Assembly (NCBI GenBank): GCA_963703125.1
Contig: OY969790.1
Location: forward strand, 2,418,001-2,482,000
From: MFD04716-140 sp963703125
Lineage (GTDB): Bacteria > Bacteroidota > Bacteroidia > Flavobacteriales > Flavobacteriaceae
Direction of reading: 5' to 3'
Length of the DNA stretch: 64,000 nucleotides
Positions 28,287-37,220 of the stretch are shown here, in pieces; the first letter of the stretch is position 1, and each line of letters opens with the position of its first letter. Below the pieces are notes generated by a model that saw nothing but the letters and a program-made list of their open reading frames with translations, did no database searches and was not told the DNA's origin. The translations under genes were made by a program, and so were the position numbers.

Positions 28287-30413
28287 ATGGCAAGAGATTT
28301 AAAATATACAAGAAATATTGGAATTGCCGCGCATATTGATGCCGGTAAGACCACAACCACAGAGCGTATCCTTTATTATACTGGAGTAAGTCATAAGATA
28401 GGGGAAGTTCATGACGGTGCGGCCACTATGGATTGGATGGAGCAGGAGCAGGAGAGGGGTATTACCATTACCTCCGCGGCCACTACTTGTAGTTGGAATT
28501 TTCCAATGAAAAATGGCAAGGTCATAGATGAAACGAAGCCTTATCACTTTAATATCATAGATACCCCGGGTCACGTTGATTTTACCGTGGAGGTAAACCG
28601 TTCTTTGAGGGTTCTTGATGGACTTGTATTCCTGTTTAGTGCAGTTGATGGTGTTGAGCCACAATCAGAAACAAATTGGAGGCTAGCAGATAATTACAAA
28701 GTGCCACGTATGGGCTTTGTAAATAAAATGGATAGACAAGGAGCCGATTTCCTGATGGTGTGTAACCAAGTGAAGGAAATGTTGAAATCCAATGCGGTTC
28801 CTATAGTATTGCCTATAGGTGACGAGGCAGATTTTAAAGGGGTTGTTGATTTGGTTAAGAATAGGGCCATCATTTGGCACGAGGACAATATGGGTGCTAC
28901 TTTTGACGTAGTTGACATACCCGAGGAAATGAAGGCCGAAGTTAAAGAGTACAGAGCTGCTTTGATTGAAGCTGTCGCCGAGTACGATGAAACTTTGATG
29001 GAGAAATTTTTTGAGGATGAGGATTCAATTACTGAAGATGAAGTGCACGCTGCGCTTAGGGCCGCTGTAATGGATATGAGTATCATCCCAATGATTTGTG
29101 GTTCTTCATTCAAAAATAAAGGAGTTCAATTTTTGTTGGATGCCGTTTGCCGTTACTTGCCTTCTCCTTTGGACAAGGAAGGAATTGTCGGAATCAATCC
29201 AGATACTGAAAAAGAGGTAATCAGAAAACCGGATGTGAAGGAACCATTTGCTGCCTTGGCATTTAAAATCGCTACAGATCCATTTGTGGGTCGTTTGGCT
29301 TTCTTCCGTGCATATTCAGGTAGATTGGATGCAGGTTCCTATGTTTTGAACAATCGTTCAGGGAATAAGGAGCGGATCTCCAGAATCTATCAGATGCATG
29401 CGAACAAGCAAAATGCAATTGAATATATTGAAGCTGGTGACATTGGTGCCGCTGTAGGTTTTAAGGATATTAAAACGGGTGATACCCTGTCTGCAGAGAA
29501 ATTTCCGATAGTTTTGGAAAGTATGAACTTCCCCGATCCAGTAATTGGTATTGCGGTAGAGCCCAAAACAAAGGCAGATGTCGATAAATTGGGAATGGCA
29601 CTTTCAAAACTTGCCGAGGAAGATCCCACTTTTCAAGTTAAAACAGACGAGGCTTCCGGCCAAACCATTATATCTGGTATGGGCGAGTTGCATTTGGATA
29701 TTATCGTTGACCGATTAAGAAGGGAATTCAAAGTTGAGGTTAACCAAGGTCAACCTCAAGTGGAATATAAAGAGGCGCTGACAAGAGCGGCCGATCATAG
29801 GGAAGTTTACAAAAAACAATCGGGTGGTCGTGGTAAATTCGCAGATATCGTCTTTACGATGGAGCCAGCTGATGCGGACAAACCAGGTTTGGAATTCCTA
29901 AATGTTATAAAAGGTGGCAATATTCCAAGAGAGTTTGTTCCCGCTGTAGAAAAAGGATTCAAAGAGGCCATGAAAAATGGTCCGTTGGCCGGATTCGAGA
30001 TGGATAGCATGAAGATTACACTGAAAGACGGATCTTTCCATGCGGTAGATTCAGATTCATTATCATTTGAACTTGCTGCAAAAATAGGTTACAAAACCGC
30101 GGCAAAAGCTGCCCGTGCTGTATTGATGGAGCCTATTATGAAGATCGAAGTACTTACGCCCGAGGAAAATATGGGCGATATCGTAGGTGATTTAAACCGA
30201 AGAAGAGGCACCATTACGAATATGAGTGATAGGGCCGGGGCCAAGGTAATAAAAGGCGAAGTGCCATTATCTGAAATGTTCGGGTATGTAACATCTCTTA
30301 GGACATTATCTTCTGGAAGGGCAACATCTACCATGGAATTCTCACATTATGCAGAAACCCCATCAAATATAGCAGAAGAAGTAATAAAGGCAGCAAAGGG
30401 CGTAACCGCTTAA
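28287..30413 (+). CDS. fusA: Translation elongation factor G
   Basis: 708 residues; the GTPase that drives ribosomal translocation. G1 is AHIDAGKTTTTERIL (15-29), G3 is IIDTPGHVDF, G4 is VNKMDRQGAD and G5 is PMICGSSFKNKG. Domain II-V landmarks include GMGELHLDIIVDRLRREF and EVLTPEENMGDIVGDLNRRR. No tuf gene follows; rpsJ comes 12 bases later, the usual Bacteroidota order. Confidence 0.98.
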   Translation: MARDLKYTRNIGIAAHIDAGKTTTTERILYYTGVSHKIGEVHDGAATMDWMEQEQERGITITSAATTCSWNFPMKNGKVIDETKPYHFNIIDTPGHVDFTVEVNRSLRVLDGLVFLFSAVDGVEPQSETNWRLADNYKVPRMGFVNKMDRQGADFLMVCNQVKEMLKSNAVPIVLPIGDEADFKGVVDLVKNRAIIWHEDNMGATFDVVDIPEEMKAEVKEYRAALIEAVAEYDETLMEKFFEDEDSITEDEVHAALRAAVMDMSIIPMICGSSFKNKGVQFLLDAVCRYLPSPLDKEGIVGINPDTEKEVIRKPDVKEPFAALAFKIATDPFVGRLAFFRAYSGRLDAGSYVLNNRSGNKERISRIYQMHANKQNAIEYIEAGDIGAAVGFKDIKTGDTLSAEKFPIVLESMNFPDPVIGIAVEPKTKADVDKLGMALSKLAEEDPTFQVKTDEASGQTIISGMGELHLDIIVDRLRREFKVEVNQGQPQVEYKEALTRAADHREVYKKQSGGRGKFADIVFTMEPADADKPGLEFLNVIKGGNIPREFVPAVEKGFKEAMKNGPLAGFEMDSMKITLKDGSFHAVDSDSLSFELAAKIGYKTAAKAARAVLMEPIMKIEVLTPEENMGDIVGDLNRRRGTITNMSDRAGAKVIKGEVPLSEMFGYVTSLRTLSSGRATSTMEFSHYAETPSNIAEEVIKAAKGVTA

Positions 30414-30424
30414 ATTTTAGAAAG

Positions 30425-30730
30425 ATGAGCCAGAAAATTAGGATAAAATTAAAATCATACGATCATAATTTAGTGGATAAATCCGCTGAGAAAATCGTAA
30501 AAACGGTAAAGACAACGGGAGCAGTGGTAACAGGTCCTATTCCTTTGCCGACCCATAAGAAAATATTTACAGTTTTGCGTTCTCCGCACGTAAATAAAAA
30601 ATCAAGGGAGCAATTCCAATTGAGTTCTTATAAGAGACTTTTGGATATTTATAGCTCTTCATCAAAAACTATTGATGCCCTTATGAAGCTTGAACTTCCT
30701 AGCGGTGTTGAGGTTGAGATAAAAGTTTAA
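30425..30730 (+). CDS. rpsJ: 30S ribosomal protein S10
   Basis: 101 residues, with IRIKLKSYDHNLVDKSAEKI and the loop VVTGPIPLPTHKKIFTVLRS. In E. coli S10 is also the NusE antitermination subunit. Here it is joined to the str genes and separated from rplC by a 153-base gap. Confidence 0.98.
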   Translation: MSQKIRIKLKSYDHNLVDKSAEKIVKTVKTTGAVVTGPIPLPTHKKIFTVLRSPHVNKKSREQFQLSSYKRLLDIYSSSSKTIDALMKLELPSGVEVEIKV

Positions 30731-30807
30731 ATAGCAATTCACCTAGATTAGGTGGATGACATGTCCTGAGCCGTGGAGCAAGGGAAAAACGGTAACAAAA
30801 AGAAATT

Positions 30808-30839
30808 CAGGGTTGAATTATTTTTGGCCCTGTTTTTTT
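30808..30839 (+). terminator. Terminator-like hairpin between rpsJ and rplC
   Basis: CAGGGTT (30808-30814) pairs with GGCCCTG (30826-30832), five Watson-Crick plus two G-T pairs, with an 11-base loop and then TTTTTTT (30833-30839). It has the form of an intrinsic terminator or attenuator inside the ribosomal cluster. It could separate the str part from the S10 part or act in autoregulation. Confidence 0.6.
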
Positions 30840-30883
30840 GTCGAGTAATGAAAGTAAACAAGTTGAATATTAAATAAATAATT

Positions 30884-31507
30884 ATGTCTGGGTTAATAGG
30901 AAAGAAAGTAGGTATGACCAGCATTTTTGATGAGAACGGGAAAAATATTCCCTGTACCGTCATAGAAGCTGGGCCATGCGTAGTTACCCAAGTCAGAACC
31001 GAAGAGGTAGACGGGTACAAGGCCCTTCAGCTTGGTTTCGATGACAAGGCAGAAAAGCGTGCTAACAAGGCCGAAACCGGCCACTTTAAAAAGGCAGGTG
31101 CTTCTCCCAAAAAGAAAGTCGTTGAGTTCCAAGGTTTTGAAGGTGAATATAAATTAGGTGATTCCTTAGGAGTAGATCTTTTTGTTGAAGGGGAATTTGT
31201 TGATGTTGTAGGTACATCCAAAGGAAAAGGCTTTCAGGGTGTGGTAAAGAGACACGGCTTTGCCGGTGTTGGTCAATCCACCCACGGACAGCATAACAGG
31301 TTGCGGGCACCAGGTTCCATTGGGGCCGGCTCTGATCCCTCAAGGGTATTTAAGGGAATGCGAATGGCCGGTAGAATGGGTGGTGGACGAGTGACCGTTC
31401 AGAACCTTAAGGTTTTAAAAATAGTGCCGGAAAAGAATCTTTTAGTGGTAAAAGGTTGTGTTCCAGGTCATAAGAATGCTTACGTAACTATTCAAAGGTG
31501 GCAATAA
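30884..31507 (+). CDS. rplC: 50S ribosomal protein L3
   Basis: 207 residues. Early assembly protein near the peptidyl-transferase centre. SGLIGKKVGMTSIFDENG and the glycine-rich loop with HGQHNRLRAPGSIGAGSDPS are typical. Its TAA shares a base with the rplD ATG (TAATG), so the two are probably coupled. Confidence 0.98.
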   Translation: MSGLIGKKVGMTSIFDENGKNIPCTVIEAGPCVVTQVRTEEVDGYKALQLGFDDKAEKRANKAETGHFKKAGASPKKKVVEFQGFEGEYKLGDSLGVDLFVEGEFVDVVGTSKGKGFQGVVKRHGFAGVGQSTHGQHNRLRAPGSIGAGSDPSRVFKGMRMAGRMGGGRVTVQNLKVLKIVPEKNLLVVKGCVPGHKNAYVTIQRWQ

Positions 31508-32136
31508 TGAAGGTAGCAGTTTTAGATATCAAAGGAAAAGAAACAGGTAGAAAGGTAGACCTTTCTGATTCTGTATTCGCAATAGAGCCGAACAATCATG
31601 CCGTTTATTTGGATGTGAAACAGTATTTGGCGCATCAAAGACAAGGCAATCATAAATCCAAGGAAAGAGCTGAGATTGCCGGTAGTACAAGAAAGATTAA
31701 AAAACAAAAGGGAACAGGAACGGCCAGAGCTGGTAGTATCAAATCTCCTGTTTTTAAAGGTGGCGGTCGCGTTTTTGGCCCTCGACCAAGAGATTATTCC
31801 CAAAAATTGAATAAGAATGTTAAACGCTTGGCGAGAAAATCGGCCTTGAGTTTGAAATCTAAAGAGAACGCCATTTTAGTAGTTGAGAACTTCAATTTTG
31901 AAACACCAAAAACAAAGGATTTTGTTGCAATTTTAAAGTCTTTGGGACTTGAAAACAAAAAATCATTGTTTGTCTTGGGCGATTCAAATAATAGCGTATA
32001 TTTGTCTTCTCGTAATTTGGAGCGTTCCGAAGTCATAACTAGCTCAGAAATAAGTACTTACAAGATTTTAAATGCAAACAATATTGTGTTTGTGGAAGGT
32101 GCTTTGGAAGCTTTGGAAACGAACTTAATAAAATAG
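31507..32136 (+). CDS. rplD: 50S ribosomal protein L4
   Basis: 209 residues starting MKVAVLDIKGKETGRKVDLS; the ATG at 31507 overlaps the rplC stop by one base. The exit-tunnel loop KQKGTGTARAGSIKSPVFKG is intact. In E. coli L4 also represses its operon at a leader; the long rpsJ-rplC gap would be the place to look for an equivalent. Confidence 0.97.
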   Translation: MKVAVLDIKGKETGRKVDLSDSVFAIEPNNHAVYLDVKQYLAHQRQGNHKSKERAEIAGSTRKIKKQKGTGTARAGSIKSPVFKGGGRVFGPRPRDYSQKLNKNVKRLARKSALSLKSKENAILVVENFNFETPKTKDFVAILKSLGLENKKSLFVLGDSNNSVYLSSRNLERSEVITSSEISTYKILNANNIVFVEGALEALETNLIK

Positions 32137-32142
32137 AATACC

Positions 32143-32433
32143 ATGAGTGTGTTGATAAAACCAATTATTACCGAAAAAATGACCGCCGATAGTGAATTGC
32201 ATAATCGGTATGGTTTCTTTGTTGATCCGAATGCAAATAAGATTCAGATCAAGGGGGCGGTGGAGTCGGCTTACGGTGTTTCGGTAAAAAAGGTTCGCAC
32301 AATGAATTGTGGGCCTACCAGAAAATCGCGTTTCACCAAGACAGGAGTTCAACATGGTAAGACCAACGTTACAAAAAAGGCAATTGTTGATGTTGCAGAA
32401 GGGGATATTATTGATTTTTACAGTAATCTATAA
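32143..32433 (+). CDS. rplW: 50S ribosomal protein L23
   Basis: 96 residues; sits at the tunnel exit as a docking site for trigger factor and SRP. SVLIKPIITEKMTADSE and VKKVRTMNCGPTRKSR are family features. Confidence 0.97.
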   Translation: MSVLIKPIITEKMTADSELHNRYGFFVDPNANKIQIKGAVESAYGVSVKKVRTMNCGPTRKSRFTKTGVQHGKTNVTKKAIVDVAEGDIIDFYSNL

Positions 32434-32442
32434 AGACAAAAA

Positions 32443-33267
32443 ATGTCAGTTAGAAAATTAAAACCAATCACTCCTGGACAGCGTTTTAGAGTAGTAAACG
32501 GATTTGACGCCATTACTACTGATAAGCCGGAGAAAAGCTTGCTTACTCCGTTAAAAAAGTCCGGAGGTAGAAACAGTCAAGGAAAAATGACTATTCGCCA
32601 AAAAGGTGGAGGTCATAAAAGAAGATATCGAGTCATAGATTTCAAGAGGGACAAGCAAGATGTTGCGGCTACAGTTGAATCTATTCAGTATGATCCGAAC
32701 AGAACTGCATTTATTGCCTTATTGTCATATGCGGACGGTGAAAAGAGATATGTTGTTGCCCAGAATGGGCTTCAGGTAGGTCAACAGGTATCTTCTGGTA
32801 AGAATGCGGCCCCAGAAATTGGGAATGCATTGCCAATGAGTGAAATCCCGTTGGGAACAATTATTTCTTGTATTGAATTACGTCCGGGTCAAGGGGCTAT
32901 TATGGCAAGAAGTGCAGGAACATTTGCTCAATTAATGGCCAAGGACGGAAAGTTTGTAACTGTTAAGATGCCGTCGGGCGAAACCAGGTTGATTTTATCA
33001 GGATGCTTGGCAACTATTGGGGCCGTTTCCAATTCAGACCATCAATTGTTGGTATCAGGAAAAGCCGGTAGAAGTAGGTGGTTGGGCAGAAGACCAAGAA
33101 CACGACCAGTAGCAATGAACCCAGTGGATCACCCGATGGGTGGTGGTGAAGGTAGGGCTTCCGGAGGGCACCCAAGGTCTAGAAACGGTATTCCTGCCAA
33201 AGGTTATAGAACACGTTCTAAAACCAAGAGTACCAATAGATATATAATAGAACGTAGAAAGAAATAA
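32443..33267 (+). CDS. rplB: 50S ribosomal protein L2
   Basis: 274 residues, full length. The C-terminal HPMGGGEGRASGGHPRSRNG contains the conserved His needed for peptidyl transfer. The N-terminal RNA-binding part has MTIRQKGGGHKRRYRVIDFK. Confidence 0.98.
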   Translation: MSVRKLKPITPGQRFRVVNGFDAITTDKPEKSLLTPLKKSGGRNSQGKMTIRQKGGGHKRRYRVIDFKRDKQDVAATVESIQYDPNRTAFIALLSYADGEKRYVVAQNGLQVGQQVSSGKNAAPEIGNALPMSEIPLGTIISCIELRPGQGAIMARSAGTFAQLMAKDGKFVTVKMPSGETRLILSGCLATIGAVSNSDHQLLVSGKAGRSRWLGRRPRTRPVAMNPVDHPMGGGEGRASGGHPRSRNGIPAKGYRTRSKTKSTNRYIIERRKK

Positions 33268-33279
33268 AAAGTAGAAAAA

Positions 33280-33558
33280 ATGGCACGTTCACTAAAAAAG
33301 GGACCTTACGTTCAATTGAGCTTGGATAAGAAAATCCAACAAAATAATGCTTCTGGAAAGAAGAGCGTAATTAAGACCTGGTCCAGAGCATCGATGATAA
33401 CCCCAGATTTTGTAGGCCTAACGGTGGCCGTACATAATGGGAAACAATTTGTCCCTGTTTTTGTTACCGAAAACATGGTAGGTCATAAACTAGGCGAATT
33501 TTCTCCAACCAGATCCTTCAGAGGACATGCTGGAGCAAAGAATAAAGGTAAAAAGTAA
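33280..33558 (+). CDS. rpsS: 30S ribosomal protein S19
   Basis: 92 residues; binds 16S rRNA near S13. MARSLKKGPYVQLSLDKK and GHKLGEFSPTRSFRGHAG are signatures. Confidence 0.98.
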   Translation: MARSLKKGPYVQLSLDKKIQQNNASGKKSVIKTWSRASMITPDFVGLTVAVHNGKQFVPVFVTENMVGHKLGEFSPTRSFRGHAGAKNKGKK

Positions 33559-33561
33559 GCT

Positions 33562-33969
33562 ATGGGAGTTCGAAAAAGACAAATGGCCGATAAGATAAAG
33601 GCCGGTAAAAAGGATATAGCGTTTGCCAAATTGAACAATTGTCCTACTTCTCCCAGAAAAATGAGATTGGTGGCTGATTTGGTAAGAGGGGTACAGGTAG
33701 AGAAGGCCTTGGCAATATTAAGGTTCAATTCAAAGGAATCTTCTAAGAGGCTTGAAAAACTTTTACTGTCTGCCTTGGCTAATTGGCAAGCAAAAAACGA
33801 AGAATCCAATGTAGAAGATGCTGATTTGTTCGTAAAGGAGATTCGGGTTGATGGAGGTAGTATGTTGAAGAGATTAAGACCTGCACCGCAAGGAAGGGCA
33901 CATAGAATTAGAAAACGTTCCAACCATGTTACTTTGGTTTTGGGATCTAACAATAATGCAGCAAGCTAG
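33562..33969 (+). CDS. rplV: 50S ribosomal protein L22
   Basis: 135 residues. L22 lines the exit tunnel through its long hairpin (KEIRVDGGSMLKRLRPAPQG). A short N-terminal extension (MGVRKRQMADKIKAGKK) precedes the usual core. Three bases separate it from rpsS and from rpsC. Confidence 0.97.
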   Translation: MGVRKRQMADKIKAGKKDIAFAKLNNCPTSPRKMRLVADLVRGVQVEKALAILRFNSKESSKRLEKLLLSALANWQAKNEESNVEDADLFVKEIRVDGGSMLKRLRPAPQGRAHRIRKRSNHVTLVLGSNNNAAS

Positions 33970-33972
33970 AGT

Positions 33973-34710
33973 ATGGGACAGAAAACAAATCCGATAGGAA
34001 ATCGTCTAGGTATTATCAGGGGATGGGAATCAAACTGGTATGGTGGAACTGATTATGGCGATAAACTTGCTGAAGACGATAAAATCCGAAAATACATCAA
34101 TGTACGTTTGGCCAAGGCAAGTGTTTCAAGAATTATTATTGAACGTACCTTAAAGTTGATCACGGTTACGGTTACTACTGCAAGGCCAGGGATTATTATT
34201 GGTAAAGGTGGGCAGGAAGTTGATAAATTGAAGGAAGAGCTCAAGAAGATTACCCAAAAGGATGTTCAGATCAATATATATGAAATTAAAAGACCTGAAC
34301 TGGATGCCAATTTGGTTGCGGCCAGTATTGCCCGTCAGATCGAAAGTAGAATTTCTTTTAGACGCGCTATAAAAATGGCGATTGCTGCCGCGATTCGAAT
34401 GAACGCGGAGGGAATTAAGGTTCAAATTTCAGGGAGATTGAACGGTGCCGAGATGGCGCGTTCAGAATCCTACAAAGAAGGTAGAATTCCTTTATCTACG
34501 TTCCGAGCAGATATTGATTATGCGCTGCAAGAAGCTCAGACCACTTATGGTAAGCTTGGAATAAAGGTTTGGATTATGAAAGGCGAAGTTTATGGTAAAC
34601 GAGATCTTTCCCCTTTGGTGGGAATGACCAAAGGGCAAGTAGGTTCTGGCTCTGGCTCTGGAAAAGCAGACAAGCCGGAAGGTGGAAGAAAACAACGTCG
34701 TAGAAAGTAA
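33973..34710 (+). CDS. rpsC: 30S ribosomal protein S3
   Basis: 245 residues. Contains the KH domain loop ARPGIIIGKGGQEVDKL and the S3 C-terminal domain (QISGRLNGAEMARSESYKEG). It ends with a basic tail (GKADKPEGGRKQRRRK). Part of the mRNA entry site. Confidence 0.98.
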   Translation: MGQKTNPIGNRLGIIRGWESNWYGGTDYGDKLAEDDKIRKYINVRLAKASVSRIIIERTLKLITVTVTTARPGIIIGKGGQEVDKLKEELKKITQKDVQINIYEIKRPELDANLVAASIARQIESRISFRRAIKMAIAAAIRMNAEGIKVQISGRLNGAEMARSESYKEGRIPLSTFRADIDYALQEAQTTYGKLGIKVWIMKGEVYGKRDLSPLVGMTKGQVGSGSGSGKADKPEGGRKQRRRK

Positions 34711-34729
34711 TTTTTAAAGAAGTTAAGCA

Positions 34730-35149
34730 ATGTTACAACCGAAAAGAACCAAGTTTCGTAAAATGCAGACCGGCCGGATGAAAGGAATCTCCGGAAGGGG
34801 ACATCAACTTTCAAATGGTATGTTTGGCATAAAATCCTTGGATTCAGCATTTTTAACCTCCCGCCAAATTGAGGCGGCACGTATTGCAGCTACAAGGTAT
34901 ATGAAGAGGGAAGGGCAATTATGGATAAAAGTATTCCCGGACAAGCCTATTACAAAGAAACCTCTAGAGGTTCGTATGGGTAAAGGTAAAGGAGCTCCAG
35001 AATATTTTGTTGCTGTTATTAAGCCAGGTAGAATAATGTTCGAAATTGCCGGAGTTTCATTGGATATCGCAAAGGAAGCATTGCGTTTGGCGGCTCAAAA
35101 ATTGCCTGTTAAAACGAAATTTATCATTGCCAGGGATTTTACCGCTTAG
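34730..35149 (+). CDS. rplP: 50S ribosomal protein L16
   Basis: 139 residues; contacts the A-site tRNA. MLQPKRTKFRKMQTGRMKGI and VRMGKGKGAPEYFVAVIKPG are signatures. Confidence 0.98.
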   Translation: MLQPKRTKFRKMQTGRMKGISGRGHQLSNGMFGIKSLDSAFLTSRQIEAARIAATRYMKREGQLWIKVFPDKPITKKPLEVRMGKGKGAPEYFVAVIKPGRIMFEIAGVSLDIAKEALRLAAQKLPVKTKFIIARDFTA

Positions 35150-35168
35150 AACTTATCAATAGGGAATC

Positions 35169-35360
35169 ATGAAAAAACAGGAAATAAAAAAATTGTCAGT
35201 AGAAGAAATCTCACAAAAGCTTGCTGAATTCAAAAAACAGCATGAAGACCTTAAACTGGCTCATTTCGTTACCCCGCTGGAGAATCCACTTCAAATTAGA
35301 AAGGTTAGAAGAACAGTGGCTAGATTGGCAACAGAATTAACAAATAGGGAAAACCAATAA
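35169..35360 (+). CDS. rpmC: 50S ribosomal protein L29
   Basis: 63 residues, two-helix protein near the tunnel exit. LSVEEISQKLAEFKKQHEDL and NPLQIRKVRRTVARLATEL are typical. Confidence 0.96.
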   Translation: MKKQEIKKLSVEEISQKLAEFKKQHEDLKLAHFVTPLENPLQIRKVRRTVARLATELTNRENQ

Positions 35361-35373
35361 CTGGTTCTGCTTT

Positions 35374-35634
35374 ATGGAAGATAAAAGAAATTTAAGGAAA
35401 GAAAGAATTGGTGTCGTTACCAGTGACAAAATGGAGAAATCCATTGTTGTGGCAGAGGTAAAACGTGTGAAGCACCCGATGTACGGTAAGTTCGTATTGA
35501 AAACAAAAAAATACGTTGCACACGACGAAAAGAACGATTGCAAACTTGGCGATACCGTTAAAATAATGGAAACTCGCCCTATGAGCAAGACCAAATGTTG
35601 GAGGTTAGTAGAAATTTTGGAAAGAGCTAAATAA
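35374..35634 (+). CDS. rpsQ: 30S ribosomal protein S17
   Basis: 86 residues, OB-fold. LRKERIGVVTSDKMEKSIVV and GDTVKIMETRPMSKTKCWRL are signatures. Confidence 0.97.
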   Translation: MEDKRNLRKERIGVVTSDKMEKSIVVAEVKRVKHPMYGKFVLKTKKYVAHDEKNDCKLGDTVKIMETRPMSKTKCWRLVEILERAK

Positions 35635-35636
35635 TT

Positions 35637-36005
35637 ATGTTACAGCAAGAATCTAGGTTAAAAGTAGCGGACAATACGGGTGCAAAAGAAGTTTTGACCA
35701 TTCGTGTATTGGGAGGTACCAAGAGAAGATATGCTTCCATTGGCGATAAAATTGTTGTTGCCGTTAAGGAAGCGACGCCAAATGGAGCTATCAAGAAGGG
35801 TGCTGTATCAACTGCGGTAGTTGTTAGAACAAAAAAGGAAATAAGAAGGCCTGATGGCTCTTACATCCGTTTTGATGATAATGCATGTGTGTTGTTAAAC
35901 CCGACAGGAGAAATGAGAGGAACCAGGGTTTTTGGTCCTGTTGCCAGAGAGCTTCGGGACAAACAGTTCATGAAGATTGTATCATTGGCCCCAGAGGTAC
36001 TTTAA
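35637..36005 (+). CDS. rplN: 50S ribosomal protein L14
   Basis: 122 residues. MLQQESRLKVADNTGAKEVL and GTRVFGPVARELRDKQFMKI identify it. L14 forms an intersubunit bridge. Confidence 0.98.
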   Translation: MLQQESRLKVADNTGAKEVLTIRVLGGTKRRYASIGDKIVVAVKEATPNGAIKKGAVSTAVVVRTKKEIRRPDGSYIRFDDNACVLLNPTGEMRGTRVFGPVARELRDKQFMKIVSLAPEVL

Positions 36006-36016
36006 TAATCAGTACA

Positions 36017-36331
36017 ATGAAGAAATTAAAAATTAGAACAGGAGATACCGTACGAATAATATCTGGTGATCACAAAGGGGTCGAAGGTAAAGTTGTTCGC
36101 GTAAATATCGAAAAGAACAAAGCGGTTGTTGAAGGTGCGAACATGGTCTCTAAACATGAGAAGCCAAGTGCTAAGAATCCTCAAGGTGGGATTGTTAAGA
36201 AAGAGGCACCCATACATATTTCCAACCTTGCATTGATCGATTCTAAATCTAGTTCAACAACTAGGGTTGGATACGATGTGCGGGATGGCAAAAAAGTTAG
36301 GTTTTCCAAAAAATCCAATGAAGTAATATAG
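36017..36331 (+). CDS. rplX: 50S ribosomal protein L24
   Basis: 104 residues from the ATG at 36017 (MKKLKIRTGDTVRIISGDHK), a KOW-motif protein that initiates 50S assembly. Reading frame also extends upstream into rplN, but only this start gives the family N terminus. Confidence 0.97.
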   Translation: MKKLKIRTGDTVRIISGDHKGVEGKVVRVNIEKNKAVVEGANMVSKHEKPSAKNPQGGIVKKEAPIHISNLALIDSKSSSTTRVGYDVRDGKKVRFSKKSNEVI

Positions 36332-36333
36332 TT

Positions 36334-36885
36334 ATGGCTTACGTTGCAAGATTGAAGAAAGAATATAATGAGCGTATAATCAGTGCGCTCAAGGAAGAAT
36401 TTGGTTATAAAAATGTAATGCAAGTTCCGAAACTTGAGAAAATAGTTGTAAGCAGGGGCGTAGGAGCAGCTGTAGCCGATAAAAAATTGATCGATCATGC
36501 TGTTGATGAGTTGACAATGATTACGGGCCAAAAGGCAATTTCAACAATGTCCAAAAAGGATGTTGCGACGTTCAAGTTAAGAAAAGGAATGCCTATTGGT
36601 GCCAAAGTTACCTTGCGAGGAGAGCGAATGTATGAATTCTTGGACAGATTGGTAACAAGCGCATTGCCTAGGGTAAGGGATTTCCAAGGAATCCGGGCAA
36701 CTGGTTTTGATGGTAGGGGTAATTATAGTCTGGGCGTTACGGAACAAATTATTTTTCCTGAAGTCAATATTGATAAAATCAATAGGATAAATGGTATGGA
36801 TATTACATTCGTAACATCTGCAAGTACAGATAAGGAAGCAAAATCATTATTAACAGAATTAGGGTTACCTTTTAAAAAGAATTAG
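36334..36885 (+). CDS. rplE: 50S ribosomal protein L5
   Basis: 183 residues; binds 5S rRNA. YNERIISALKEEFGYKNVMQ and GMPIGAKVTLRGERMYEFLD are characteristic. Confidence 0.98.
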   Translation: MAYVARLKKEYNERIISALKEEFGYKNVMQVPKLEKIVVSRGVGAAVADKKLIDHAVDELTMITGQKAISTMSKKDVATFKLRKGMPIGAKVTLRGERMYEFLDRLVTSALPRVRDFQGIRATGFDGRGNYSLGVTEQIIFPEVNIDKINRINGMDITFVTSASTDKEAKSLLTELGLPFKKN

Positions 36886-36886
36886 T

Positions 36887-37156
36887 ATGGCTAAAGAATC
36901 AATGAAGGCCCGAGAAAGAAAAAGGGCAAAGACTGTTGCTTTATACGCAGAAAGAAGAAAGGCCCTTAAAGAGGCAGGTGATTACGAAGCATTACAAAAA
37001 TTACCAAAAAATGCCTCTCCGGTGCGTATGCATAACAGATGTAAACTTACAGGAAGACCAAGAGGCTATATGAGAACATTCGGAATTTCCCGGGTGTTGT
37101 TCAGGGAGATGGCCAATGAAGGATTGATTCCAGGGGTAAAAAAGGCCAGCTGGTAA
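36887..37156 (+). CDS. rpsN: 30S ribosomal protein S14, zinc-free form
   Basis: 89 residues. It has a single Cys (MHNRCKLTGRPRGYMRTFG) and so lacks the four-cysteine zinc site of the short S14 form; this is the longer C-minus type. One base separates it from rplE. Confidence 0.97.
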   Translation: MAKESMKARERKRAKTVALYAERRKALKEAGDYEALQKLPKNASPVRMHNRCKLTGRPRGYMRTFGISRVLFREMANEGLIPGVKKASW

Positions 37157-37177
37157 GATATTGAATAACTGGTTTCA

Positions 37178-37201
37178 GGTTTAGCAGTAGTGCTAAAAAC
37201 C
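37178..37201 (+). promoter_or_regulatory. Hairpin upstream of rpsH
   Basis: TTTAGCA (37180-37186) and TGCTAAA (37191-37197) form a perfect 7-bp stem with loop GTAG, extended by GG/CC across a 2-base bulge. It sits in the 64-base rpsN-rpsH gap, with no T-run, so it is more like an mRNA structure than a terminator. S8 is a known autogenous regulator in E. coli; a role here is a guess. Confidence 0.45.
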
Positions 37202-37220
37202 GTTACCGAATAAAATAAAA

